This document shows, piece after piece, positions 36,071 through 48,374 of a stretch of DNA of 64,000 bases; within the stretch, counting starts at the first letter, position 1, and the number at the start of each line of letters is the position of its first letter. A model generated the notes under the pieces. The model was not told where the DNA came from and did not search any database. It saw only the letters and a list, made by a program, of their open reading frames with translations. A program made the translations under genes and the position numbers. Origin of the DNA: Lates calcarifer (taxonomy: Eukaryota; Chordata; Actinopteri; Centropomidae); the NCBI RefSeq assembly GCF_001640805.2, contig NC_066836.1, positions 1,325,798 to 1,389,797 on the forward strand, in the 5' to 3' direction.

Positions 36071-38783
36071 CTAGTTCAGCTGTAATGTTGAATATTTCTC
36101 TGTGTTTTCATGGTTAAACTGTTGATGAGGAATAGGTAGTAGTGTATTGATCATTTTCCTTTGTTTGTTTCTCTTTGATTTCCTCCAGGTGTCACCACTT
36201 CGTCCACCACATCGTCCACGATCGCAAAGACATGGTCCATGATCGGAGAGACATTGTTGAGGATGAGGGAGACATCGTCCACGATCGGAGACATTGTCCA
36301 TGACTTGTGGTGACTCGGTCCCCGATTAGTCGGCATTGCTGGCGTTCAGAGACATTGTCAATGATCGCAGAGACTTTGTCCATAATCTCAGAGACATTGT
36401 CCACGATCACAGAGACGTAGTCCACGATCTCAGAGAGTCTTTGTACAATGAAGAAGTTCTGTGAGACCAGGACAGAGGCCTCCAGGTAATTCACCAACAG
36501 ATTTACATCAACTGTCCAACACAGAGCACTGACATTAAACTGTTTATGTTCAGTATTGAATATATCGGAAAAGTGTAATCATAAAAGTAATTGATCATTT
36601 TCCTTTTTCCTTTGTATGTTTGTCTTTGATTTCCTCCAGGTGTCACCACTTCGTCCACGATCGCAAAGACATGGTCCATGATCGGAGAGACATTGTTGAG
36701 GATGAGGGAGACATCGTCCACGATCGGAGACATTGTCATTGACTCGTGGTGACTCGGTCCCCGATTAGTCGGCATTGCCGGCGTTCAGAGACATTGTCGA
36801 TGATCGCAGAGACTTTGTCCATAATCTCAGAGACATTGTCTGCGATCACAGAGACGTAGTCCACGATCTCAGAGGCGTCAACGATCACAGAGACATGGTC
36901 CATGATCGGAGAGACATTGTTGAGGATGAGGGAGACATCGTCCACGATCAGAGACGTTGTCTGTGATCGCAGAGACCTTGTCAAAGATGAAAGAGACGTT
37001 GTCCATGATCAGAGACATTGTCGCTGCTTCGCAGAGCTCTGTACAAGAATCGGTAGTGACACTGTGGTTCCTCGATTCGACGGCATGACCGCGATCAGCT
37101 GGCATTGTTAATGGTCACAGAGAAACAGTCTATCATCTTCGAGACATCGTCCACGATCACAGACACATTGTCAATGATCGCAGAGACTTTGTCTATAATC
37201 TCAGAGACATTGTCCGCGATTACAGAGACGTAGTCCACGATCACAGAGAGTCTTTGTACAATGAAGAAGTTCTGTGAGACCAGGACAGAGGCCTCCAGGT
37301 AATTCACCAACAGATTTACATCAACTGTCCAACACAGAGCACTGACATTAAACTGTTCATGTTCAGTATTGAATATATCGGAAAAGTGTAATCATAAAAT
37401 TTTTTAATTAATTGAAAGTAATTGATCATTTTCCTTTGTTTGTTTCTCTTTGATTTCCTCCAGGTGTCACCACTTCGTCCACGATCGCAAAGACATGGTC
37501 CATGATCGGAGAGACATTGTTGAGGATGAGGGAGACATCGTCCACGATCGGAGACATTGTCCATGACTCGTGGTGACTCGGTCCCCGATTAGTCGGCATT
37601 GCCGGCGTTCAGAGACATTGTCGATGATCGCAGAGACTTTGTCCATAATCTCAGAGACATTGTCTGCGATCACAGAGACGTAGTCCACGATCTCAGAGGC
37701 GTCAACGATCACAGAGACATGGTCCATGATCGGAGAGACATTGTTGAGGATGAGGGAGACATCGTCCACGATCAGAGACGTTGTCTGTGATCGCAGAGAC
37801 CTTGTCAAAGATGAAAGAGACGTTGTCCATGATCAGAGACATTGTCGCTGCTTCGCAGAGCTCTGTACAAGAATCGGTAGTGACACTGTGGTTCCTCGAT
37901 TCGACGGCATGACCGCGATCAGCTGGCATTGTTAATGGTCACAGAGAAACAGTCTATCATCTTAGAGACATCGTCCACGATCACAGACACATTGTCAATG
38001 ATCGCAGAGACTTTATCTATAATCTCAGAGACATTGTCCGCGATTACAGAGACGTAGTCCACGATCACAGAGAGTCTTTGTACAATGAAGAAATTCTGTG
38101 AGACCAGGACAGAGGCCTCCAGGTAATTCACAAACCACTCTACATCAACTGTCCAACACAGAGCACTGACATTAAACTGTTTATGTTCAGTAGTTAGTAT
38201 ATCAGAAAAATGTAACAATAGAAGTAATCTGCAATATAAAAATAATGAATAAGTAACCTGTATTAATAGAAGTAATGTAAAAGTAATTAGTAACACCAGA
38301 AGTAGTATGAAATAATTCACAGTATTAAGACATCAAAAACTGTCAAAAAAGTCATAATGTAGTAAGACATTAAAAAAGTCATAGTATAGTATGGTGTCTA
38401 GACCGTACTCAGCACCAGGCGACAGTGGCAAGAAAAAACTTTCTTTAAGGGGCAGAAACCTTGAACAGAACCAGACTCAGGGTGGGCAGCCATCTGCCTC
38501 AACTGGTTGAGTGGTATAGTGAAGGAAGTTTTCCTTGCCACTGTCGCCTAGTGCTGCTCATGGTGGGATTTGTTGAGTCTCTCTCTGTAAATACCTATTT
38601 TAAAGAGTACGGTCTAGACCTGCTCTATATGAAAAGTGCCTTGAGATGACTGTTGTTGTGATATGGCGCTATATAAATAAAACTGAATTGAAAAGTATCA
38701 AAAATGTTGTGGAAATATGATAGTATAGTAAGGCAAGACAATGTCTTAGTAGGATAAGGCATAAACATGTTTTGTTAAATGCT
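36071..38783 (+). repeat. Macrosatellite unit 7 (long)
   Basis: 2,713 bp. It contains an additional long module (36640-37298 and 37464-38122, both 659 bp) and the only complete copy of the foldback element (about 38396-38694). Confidence 0.85.
38396..38694 (+). mobile_element. Foldback/non-autonomous element with LINE-like tail
   Basis: The left part (GTCTAGACCGTACTC, then GGCGACAGTGGCAAG) recurs as a reverse complement at about 38530-38620 (CTTGCCACTGTCGCC, GTACGGTCTAGAC), forming an imperfect foldback. The right end carries GTGCCTTGAGATGAC and GGCGCTATATAAATAAAA, then TGAATTGAA. This tail is widespread in fish non-LTR-derived repeats; the family name was not verified. The other units keep only the left half, truncated at the same point. 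Confidence 0.65.
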
Positions 38784-40310
38784 CTAGTTCAGCTGTAATG
38801 TTGAATATTTCTCTGTGTTTTCATGGTTAAACTGTTGATGAGGAATAGGTAGCAGTGTATTGATCATTTTCCTTTGTTTGTTTCTCTTTGATTTCCTCCA
38901 GGTGTCACCACTTCGTCCACCACATCGTCCACGATCGCAAAGACATGGTCCATGATCGGAGAGACATTGTTGAGGATGAGGGAGACATCGTCCACGATCG
39001 GAGACATTGTCCATGACTTGTGGTGACTCGGTCCCCGATTAGTCGGCATTGCTGGCGTTCAGAGACATTGTCAATGATCGCAGAGACTTTGTCCATAATC
39101 TCAGAGACATTGTCCATGATCACAGAGACGTAGTCCACGATCTCAGAGAGTCTTTGTACAATGAAGAAGTTCTGTGAGACCAGGACAGAGGCCTCCAGGT
39201 AATTCACCAACAGATTTACATCAACTGTCCAACACAGAGCACTGACATTAAACTGTTTATGTTCAGTATTGAATATATCGGAAAAGTGTAATCATAAAAG
39301 TAATTGATCATTTTCCTTTTTCCTTTGTATGTTTCTCTTTGATTTCCTCCAGGTGTCACCACTTCGTCCACGATCGCAAAGACATGGTCCATGATCGGAG
39401 AGACATTGTTGAGGATGAGGGAGACATCGTCCACGATCGGAGACATTGTCCATGACTCGTGGTGACTCGGTCCCCGATTAGTCGGCATTGCCGGCGTTCA
39501 GAGACATTGTCAATGATCGCAGAGACTTTGTCCATAATCTCAGAGACATTGTCTGCGATCACAGAGACGTAGTCCACGATCTCAGAGGCGTCAACGATCA
39601 CAGAGACATGGTCCATGATCGGAGAGACATTGTTGAGGATGAGGGAGACATCGTCCACGATCAGAGACGTTGTCTGTGATCGCAGAGACCTTGTCAAAGA
39701 TGAAAGAGACGTTGTCCATGATCAGAGACATTGTCGCTGCTTCGCAGAGCTCTGTACAAGAATCGGTAGTGACACTGTGGTTCCTCGATTCGACGGCATG
39801 ACCGCGATCAGCTGGCATTGTTAATGGTCACAGAGAAACAGTCTATCATCTTCGAGACATCGTCCACGATCACAGACACATTGTCAATGATCGCAGAGAC
39901 TTTGTCTATAATCTCAGAGACATTGTCCGCGATTACAGAGACGTAGTCCACGATCACAGAGAGTCTTTGTACAATGAAGAAGTTCTGTGAGACCAGGACA
40001 GAGGCCTCCAGGTAATTCACAAACCACTCTACATCAACTGTCCAACACAGAGCACTGACATTAAACTGTTTATGTTCAGTAGTTAGTATATCAGAAAAAT
40101 GTAACAATAGAAGTAATCTGCAATATAAAAATAATGAATAAGTAACCTGTATTAATAGAAGTAATGTAAAAGTAATTAGTAACACCAGAAGTAGTATGAA
40201 ATAATTCACAGTATTAAGACATCAAAAACTGTCAAAAAAGTCATAAAGTAGTAAGAAGTTGTATGAGACCAGGACAGAGGCCTCCAGGTAATTCACCAAC
40301 AGCAGTTACA
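38784..40310 (+). repeat. Macrosatellite unit 8 (right edge)
   Basis: Two modules, then a truncated spacer. An orphan module 3' end with donor-like CTCCAG|GTAATTC lies near 40285-40295, after which the 38-bp minisatellite takes over. Confidence 0.8.
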
Positions 40311-43300
40311 GTGTGGTGTCAAAAACCATCAAAAAATGTCATAGTATAGTAAAACATCGAAAACCATCAACAAATGTCACAGTATAGTATAGTGTCAAAA
40401 ACGGTCAAAAAATGTCGTAGTATAGTAAAGCGTTAAAAAAGTGACAAAAATGTCATAGTATAGTATGGCGTCAAAAGGGTCAAAAAATGTCATAATACAG
40501 TGTGGTGTCAAAAACCATCAAACAATGTTATAGTATAGTAAGGCATCAAAAACTGTCAAAAAATGTCATAGTATAGTAAGGCATCAAAAACGGTCACAAA
40601 ATGTCATAGTATAGTAAGGCGTCAAAAACGGTCAAAAAATGTCATTGTATAGTATGGTGTCAAAAACAGTCAAAAAAATGTCATAGTATAGTTAAGAGTT
40701 AAAAAAGTGACAAAAATGTCATAGTGTAGTATGGCGTCAAAAAAGTGACAAAAATGTCATAGTGTAGTATGGTGTCAAAAACGGTCAAAAAAATGTCATA
40801 GTTTAGTATGGTGTCAAAAACCGTCAAAAAATGTCATAGTATAGTTAAAAGTTAAAAAAGTGACAAAAATGTCATAGTGTAGTATGGCGTCAAAAAAGTG
40901 ACAAAAATGTCATAGTATAGCACGTAGTCAAAAATGTCATAAAAATGTCATAGTATAGCATGTGGTCAAAAAAAGTGACAAAAATGTCATAGTTTAGTAT
41001 GGCGTCAAAAATGGTAAAAAAGTGTCATAGTGTAGTATGGTGTCAAAAACGGTCAAAAAATGTCATAGTATAGTATGGCGTCAAAAATGGTAAAAAAAGT
41101 GTCATAGTGTAGTATGGTGTCAAAAACGGTCAAAAAATGTCATAGTATAGTATGGCGTCAAAAATGGTAAAAAAAGTGTCATAGTATAGTATGGTGCCAA
41201 AAAGTGACAAAAATGTCATAGTGTAGTATGGTGTCAAAAAAGGTCAAAAAAATGTCATAGTATAGTTAAGAGTTAAAAAAGTGACAAAAATATCACAGTA
41301 TAGTATGGTGTCAAAAAATGTCATAGTATAGTATGGCGTCAAAAACGGTCAAAAAATGTCATAGTATAGTATGCCGTCAAAAACGGTCAAAAAATGTCAT
41401 AGTATAGTATGCCGTCAAAAACGGTCAAAAAATGTCATAGTATAGTATGGCGCCAAAAAGTGACAAAAATGTCATAGTGTAGTATGGTGTCAAAAAAGGT
41501 CAAAAAAATGTCATAGTATAGTTAAGAGTTAAAAAAGTGACAAAAATATCATAGTATAGTATGGTGTCAAAAAATGTCATAGTATAGTATGGCGTCAAAA
41601 ACGGTCAAAAAATGTCATAGTATAGTTAAGAGTTAAAAAAGTGACAAAAATGTCATAGTATAGCACGTAGTCAAAAATGTCATAAAAATGTCATAGTATA
41701 CCATGTGGTCAAAAAAAGTGACAAAAATGTCATAGTATAGTATGGCGTCAAAAATGGTAAAAAAGTGTCATAGTATAGTATGGTGCCAAAAAGTGACAAA
41801 AATGTCATAGTGTAGTATGGTGTCAAAAAAGGTCAAAAAAATGTCATAGTATAGTTAAGAGTTAAAAAAGTGACAAAAATATCACAGTATAGTATGGTGT
41901 CAAAAAATGTCATAGTATAGTATGGCGTCAAAAACGGTCAAAAAATGTCATAGTATAGTATGCCGTCAAAAACGGTCAAAAAATGTCATAGTATAGTATG
42001 GCGCCAAAAAGTGACAAAAATGTCATAGTGTAGTATGGTGTCAAAAAAGGTCAAAAAAATGTCATAGTATAGTTAAGAGTTAAAAAAGTGACAAAAATAT
42101 CATAGTATAGTATGGTGTCAAAAAATGTCATAGTATAGTATGGCGTCAAAAACGGTCAAAAAATGTCATAGTATAGTTAAGAGTTAAAAAAGTGACAAAA
42201 ATGTCATAGTATAGCACGTAGTCAAAAATGTCATAGTATACCATGTGGTCAAAAAAAGTGACAAAAATGTCATAGTTTAGTATGGCGTCAAAAACGGTCA
42301 AAAAATGTCATAGTATGGTATGGCATCAAAAAAGTGACAAAAATGTCATAGTGTAGTATGGTGTCAAAAACGGTCAAAAAATGTCATAGTATAGTATGCC
42401 GTCAAAAATGGTCTAAAAGTGTCATAGTATAGTATGGCATCAAAAAAGTGACAAAAATGTCATAGTGTAGTAAGGTGTCAAAAATGGTCAAAAAATGTTG
42501 TATAGGTAAGAGTTAAAAAAGTGACAAAAATGTCATAGTGTAGTATGGCGTCAAAAAAAGTGACAAAAATGTCATAGTATAGTATGGTGTCAAAAACGGT
42601 CAAAAAATGTCATAGTATAGTATGGCATCAAAAAAAGTGACAAAAATGTCAGTATAGTATGGTGTCAAAAAATGTCATAGTATAATATGGCGTCAAAAAC
42701 GGTCAAAAAATGTCATAGTATAGTATGGTGTCAAAAAATGTCATTGTATAGTATGGTGTCAAAAATGTCATAAAAATGTCATAGTATAGCATGTGGTCAA
42801 AAAAAGTGACAAAAATGTTATAGTATAGTAAGGCATCAAAAAAGTGACAAAAATGTCATAGTGTAGTATGGTGTCAAAAACGGTCAAAAAATGTCATAGT
42901 ATAGTATGGCGTCAAAAATGGTAAAAAAGTGTCATAGTATAGTATGGCATCAAAAAAGTGACAAAAATGTCATAGTGTAGTATGGTGTCAAAAACGGTCA
43001 AAAAATGTCATAGTATAGTATGGCGTCAAAAATGGTAAAAAAGTGTCATAGTATAGTATGGCATCAAAAAAGTGACAAAAATGTCATAGTGTAGTATGGT
43101 GTCAAAAACGGTCAAAAAAATGTCATAGTATAGTATGGCGTCAAAAATGGCAAAAAAAATGTCATAGTTTAGTATGGCATCAAAAAAGTGACAAAAATGT
43201 CATAGTGTAGTAAGGTGTCAAAAACGGTCAAAAAATGTATAGGTAAGAGTTAAAAAAGTGACAAAAATGTCATAGTGTAGTATGGCGCCAAAAAGTGACA

Positions 43301-46115
43301 AAAATGTCATAGTGTAGTAAGGCATCAAAATCGGTCAAAAAATGTCATAGTATAGTTAAGAGTTAAAAAAGTGACAAAAATGTCATAGTGTAGTAAGGCA
43401 TCAAAAACGGTCAAAAAATGTCATAGTATAGTTAAGAGTTAACAAAGTGACAAAAATGTCATAGTGTAGTATGGCGCCAAAAAGTGACAAAAATGTCATA
43501 GTGTAGTAAGGCATCAAAAACGGTCAAAAAATGTCATAATATAGTTAAGAGTTAAAAAAGTGACAAAAATATCATAGTATAGTATGGTGTCAAAAAATGT
43601 CATAGTATAGTATGGCGTCAAAAACGGTCAAAAAATGTCATAGTATAGTATGGCGTCAAAAACGGTCAAAAAATGTCATAGTATAGTTAAGAGTTAAAAA
43701 AGTGACAAAAATGTCATAGTGTAGTATGGCGTCAAAAAAGTGACAAAAATGTCATAGTATAGCACGTAGTCAAAAATGTCATAAAAATGTCATAGTATAG
43801 CATGTGGTCAAAAAAAGTGACAAAAATGTCATAGTTTAGTATGGCGTCAAAAACGGTCAAAAAATGTCATAGTATAGTATGGCGTCAAAAATGGTAAAAA
43901 AGTGTCATAGTATAGTATGGCATCAAAAAAGTGACAAAAATGTCATAGTGTAGTAAGGTGTCAAAAACGGTCAAAAAATGTCGTATAGGTAAGAGTTAAA
44001 AAAAGTGACAAAAATGTCATAGTGTAGTATGGCGCCAAAAAGTGACAAAAATGTCATAGTATAGTTAAGAGTTAAAAAAGTGACAAAAATGTCATAGTAT
44101 AGCACGTAGTCAAAAAATGTCATAAAAATGTCATAGTATAGTATGGTGTCAAAAACGGTCAAAAAATGTCATTGTATAGTATGGCGTCAAAAAAAGTGAC
44201 AAAAATGTCATAGTATAGTATGGTGTCAAAAACGGTCAAAAAATGTCATAGTATAGTATGGCGTCAAAAAAAGTGACAAAAATGTCATAGTATAGTATGG
44301 CGTCAAAAAAGTGACAAAAATGTCATAGTATAGCACGTAGTCAAAAATGTCATAAAAATGTCATAGTATAGCATGTGGTCAAAAAAGTGACAAAAATGTC
44401 ATAGTATAGTATGGTGTAAAAAGAGACAACAATGTCCTATTATAGTAAAGCGTTAAAAAAGTGACAAAAATGTCATAGTATAGTATGGCGTCAAAAACGG
44501 TCAAAAAATGTCATAGTATAGTTAAGAGTTAAAAAAGTGACAAAAATGTCATAGTGTAGTATGGCGTCAAAAAAGTGACAAAAATGTCATAGTATAGCAC
44601 GTAGTCAAAAATGTCATAAAAATGTCATAGTATAGCATGTGGTCAAAAAAAGTGACAAAAATGTCATAGTTTAGTATGGCGTCAAAAACGGTCAAAAAAT
44701 GTCATAGTATAGTATGGCGTCAAAAATGGTAAAAAAGTGTCATAGTATAGTATGGCATCAAAAAAGTGACAAAAATGTCATAGTGTAGTAAGGTGTCAAA
44801 AACGGTCAAAAAATGTCGTATAGGTAAGAGTTAAAAAAAGTGACAAAAATGTCATAGTGTAGTATGGCGCCAAAAAGTGACAAAAATGTCATAGTATAGT
44901 TAAGAGTTAAAAAAGTGACAAAAATGTCATAGTATAGCACGTAGTCAAAAAATGTCATAAAAATGTCATAGTATAGTATGGTGTCAAAAACGGTCAAAAA
45001 ATGTCATTGTATAGTATGGCGTCAAAAAAAGTGACAAAAATGTCATAGTATAGTATGGTGTCAAAAACGGTCAAAAAATGTCATAGTATAGTATGGCGTC
45101 AAAAAAAGTGACAAAAATGTCATAGTATAGTATGGCGTCAAAAAAGTGACAAAAATGTCATAGTATAGCACGTAGTCAAAAATGTCATAAAAATGTCATA
45201 GTATAGCATGTGGTCAAAAAAGTGACAAAAATGTCATAGTATAGTATGGTGTAAAAAGAGACAACAATGTCCTATTATAGTAAAGCGTTAAAAAAGTGAC
45301 AAAAATGTCATAGTATAGTATGGTGTCAAAAACCATCAAAAAATGTCATAGTGTAGTATGGCGTCAAAAAAGTGACAAAAATGTCATAGTATAGTATGGT
45401 GTCAAAAACCATCAAAAAAAGTCATAGTATAGTATGGCATCAAAAAAGTGACAAAAATGTCATAGTATAGCACGTAGTCAAAAATGTCATAAAAATGTCA
45501 TAGTATAGCATGTGGTCAAAAAAGTGACAAAAATGTCATAGTATAGTATGGTGTCAAAAACGGTCAAAAAATGTCATAGTATAGTAAGGTGTAAAAAGAG
45601 ACAACAATGTCCTATTATAGTAAAGCGTTAAAAAAGTGACAAAAATGTCATAGTATAGTGTGGTGTCAAAAACCATCAAAAAATGTCATACTATAGTATG
45701 GCATCAAAAGTGACAAAAATGTCATAGTGTAGTATGGCGTCAAAAAAGTGACAAAAATGTCATAGTATAGCATGTGGTCAAAAAAGTGACAAAAATGTCA
45801 TAGTATAGTATGGTGTCAAAAACGGTCAAAAAATGTCATTGTATAGTTAAGAGTTAAAAAACTGACAATAATGTCATAGTATAGTATGGTGTCAAAAATG
45901 GTCAAAAAATGTGATAGTATAGTAAGGCATCAAAAATGGTCAAAAAATGTCATAGTATAGTAAGGTGTAAAAAGAGACAACAATGTCCTAGTATAGTAAA
46001 GCGTTAAAAAAGTGACAAAAATGTCATAGTATAGTATGGTGTCAAAAACGGTCACAAAATGTCATTGTATAATATGGTGTCAAAATTGTGAAAAAAATGT
46101 CATTGTATCCTCTGT
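40311..46115 (+). repeat. 38-bp minisatellite A
   Basis: About 5.8 kb of roughly 38-bp monomers of the type GTCATAGTATAGTATGGCG then TCAAAAACGGTCAAAAAAT. Alternating variants include a GTTAAGAGTTAAAAAAGTGA form and CACGTAGTC and CATGTGGTC forms. Diverged monomers already occur singly in the macrosatellite spacers. Minus-strand frames such as YYDIFVTFF are artefacts of the monomer. No gene lies inside. Confidence 0.93.
43640..45320 (+). repeat. 835-bp higher-order repeat within minisatellite A
   Basis: Two copies offset by exactly 835 bp (about 22 monomers). Landmarks CATGTGGTC at 43801/44636 and the GTAAAAAGAGACAACAATG variant near 44415/45250 show the same offset. Confidence 0.8.
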
Positions 46116-46155
46116 GGTCAGTGTCACAAAACTGATTGATGTTCTGTCTCTGCAG

Positions 46156-46376
46156 GAGGAGAAGACTGCATCATCTGAAGAGGACAACAAGAATAGTAAA
46201 ATGTTCTTGAAGATGTCTAGAGATGTATAAGATTTTAATAAGCATGTCCTCATATGTGATCATCACTACATGAAATGTGGGGTGAGAGAATAAAAAGATG
46301 TGTCTCCAAGTGGTCAAATATCTGTCATTATCTTTACTGTGGTTTGTTAAATGTTGTCTGTAACAGAATCAATAAA
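46156..46376 (+). other. Terminal-exon-like block, copy 1
   Basis: A canonical acceptor (TTCTGTCTCTGCAG, ending 46155) is followed by an open stretch encoding EEKTASSEEDNKNSKMFLK and ending at TAA (46228-46230), then a short 3'UTR-like stretch with AATAAA at 46371-46376. A diverged copy, including the 3'UTR, lies at 51599-51987. Neither peptide is recognised. If spliced, upstream exons would be the macrosatellite modules across a minisatellite intron of about 5.9 kb. Confidence 0.55.
46371..46376 (+). terminator. PolyA signal of terminal block copy 1
   Basis: AATAAA followed by GTTGTTGCTTAAC. The same hexamer and flanks are conserved in copy 2 (51982-51987). Confidence 0.5.
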
Positions 46377-46499
46377 GTTGTTGCTTAACTTTTGAGTTGA
46401 GTTTCTCTATTTTTAAATGAATATCACAAAAATGATGTTGTAATGCAGAAATGCCAACAATTCCCTATTTGTAGCCTGCACTTAAAACGTATAGTTGAA

Positions 46500-48165
46500 G
46501 CTAAAAACTCTAGCCTCTGATTAAAAGCCATAACCCTAACCCTAACCTCCGGCTACGAGTGGATGAAGCCGCAACCCTAACCCTAACCTCTGGCTACAAG
46601 TGGATGAAGCCGCAACCCTAACCTATAGCTAAAAGTCGTAACCCTAACCTCCGGCTTAAAGTGGCTAAAAGTCGTAACCCTAACCCTAACCCTAACCACC
46701 AGCTTAAAGTGGCTAAAAGTCGTAACCCTAACCCTAATATCCGGCTAAAAGTCGTAACCCTAACCTCCGGCTAAAAGTCGTAACCCTAACCCTAACCTCT
46801 GGCTAAAAGTCGTAACCCTAACCCTAACCTCTGGCTAAAAGTTGTAACCCTAACCCTAACCACCGGCTTAAAGTGGCTAAAAGTCGTAACCCTAACCCTA
46901 ACCTCTGGCTAAAAGTCATAACCCTAACCCTAACATCCGGCTAAAAGTCCTAACCCTAACCCTAACCTCTGGCTAGAAGTCCTAACCCTAACCCTAATCT
47001 CTGGCTAAAAGTCCTAACCCTAACCCTAACATCCGGCTAAAAGTCGTAACCCTAACCCTAACCTCTGGCTAAAAGTCCTAACCCTAACCCTAACATCCGG
47101 CTAAAAGTCATAACCCTAACCTCCAGCTAAAAGTCGTAACCCTAACCCTAACATCCGGCTAAAAGTCCTAACCCTAACCCTAACCTCTGGCTAAAAGTCC
47201 TAACCCTAACCCTAACATCCGGCTAAAAGTCGTAACCCTAACCCTAACCTCTGGCTAAAAGTCCTAACCCTAACCCTAACATCTGGCTAAAAGTCATAAC
47301 CCTAACCTCCGGCTAAAAGTCCTAACCCTAACCCTAACATCCGGCTAAAAGTCATAACCCTAACCCTAACCTCTGGCTAAAAGTCCTAACCCTAACCCTA
47401 ACATCCGGCTAAAAGTCGTAACCCTAACCTCTGGCTAAAAGTCATAACCCTAACCACCGGCTTAAAGTGGCTAAAAGTCGTAACCCTAACCCTAACATCC
47501 GGCTAAAAGTCATAACCCTAACCCTAACCTCTGGCTAAAAGTCGTAACCCTAACCTCTGACTAAAAGTTGTAACCCTAACCCTAACCCTAACCACCGGCT
47601 TAAAGTGGTTAAAAGTCATAACCCTAACCCTAACCACCGGCTTAAAGTGGCCAAAAGTCATAACCCTAACCCTAACCTCTGGCTAAAAGTCATAACCCTA
47701 ACCTCCGGCTTAAAGTGGCTAAAAGTCGTAACCCTAACCCTAACCACCGGCTTAAAGTGGCTAAAAGTCATAACCCTAACCTCTGGCTAAAAGTCATAAC
47801 CCTAACCTCTGGCTAAAAGTCGTAACCCTAACCTCCGTCTTAAAGTGGCTAAAAGTCGTAACCCTAACCCTAACCACCGGCTTAAAGTGGCTAAAAGTCA
47901 TAACCCTAACCTCTGGCTAAAAGTCATAACCCTAACCTCTGGCTAAAAGTCGTAACCCTAACCTCCGTCTTAAAGTGGCTAAAAGTCGTAACCCTAACCC
48001 TAACCACCAGCTTAAAGTGGCTAAAAGTCATAACCCTAACTCTAACCTCTGGCTAAAAGTCCTAACCCTAACCTCTGACTAAAAGTCGTAACCCTAACCT
48101 CAGGCTAAAAGCTGTAACCCTAACCCTGATCCTAACCTCTGGCTAAAAGTGGCAAAAACCCACTG
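46500..48165 (+). repeat. Telomere-like minisatellite
   Basis: About 1.7 kb of units built from one to three CCCTAA hexamers plus a spacer such as CTCTGGCTAAAAGTCG, sometimes CACCGGCTTAAAGTGG. The hexamer is the vertebrate telomere repeat (C-rich strand on plus). Regular interruption shows a satellite rather than a chromosome end. Confidence 0.92.
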
Positions 48166-48374
48166 TAACTAGCCCCTGGTTAAGACAATAAAAACAGACA
48201 AAATATTGGCAAAATATTGTTCAGATGTATTTATTGGAGGAACAGCAACTGCAGCAATAAAAGTTATGATGACAAGGTATAAAATAAGATAATATGATAT
48301 ATAACAAAATGTTAAAATTACAAACAATATGAACAGTATAAACATCTATGTACACAGTAAAAGATTGGAATTGA
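48166..48374. other. Unique AT-rich junction between satellites
   Basis: No gene. Non-repetitive AT-rich DNA separating the telomere-like array from minisatellite B. Confidence 0.6.

Larger units (their letters stand above)
26229..40310 (+). repeat. Macrosatellite of about 1.72-kb units with exon-like modules
   Basis: Eight units. The standard unit is 1,718 bp, with one of 1,279 and one of 2,713. Units carry one to three modules that start at a strong acceptor (pyrimidine tract, TTTCCTCCAG) and end at a donor-like CTCCAG|GTAATTC. Sixteen such acceptors are seen: 26306, 26771, 28038, 28489, 29756, 30207, 31474, 31925, 33192, 34471, 34922, 36189, 36640, 37464, 38902 and 39353 (first base after AG). 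Modules are built of 21-bp subrepeats of the form AGAGACATTGTCCACGATCNC. Because 21 is a multiple of three, long frames appear on both strands (heptads such as RDIVHDL or VSVIVDN). Every plus-strand frame hits a stop within the module, so coding is doubtful. The short module is 297 bp, the long one 659 bp. Confidence 0.93.

Noticed and set aside
46500..48165. A true telomere
   Set aside because: CCCTAA groups are interrupted every one to three copies and unique DNA and genes continue on both sides.
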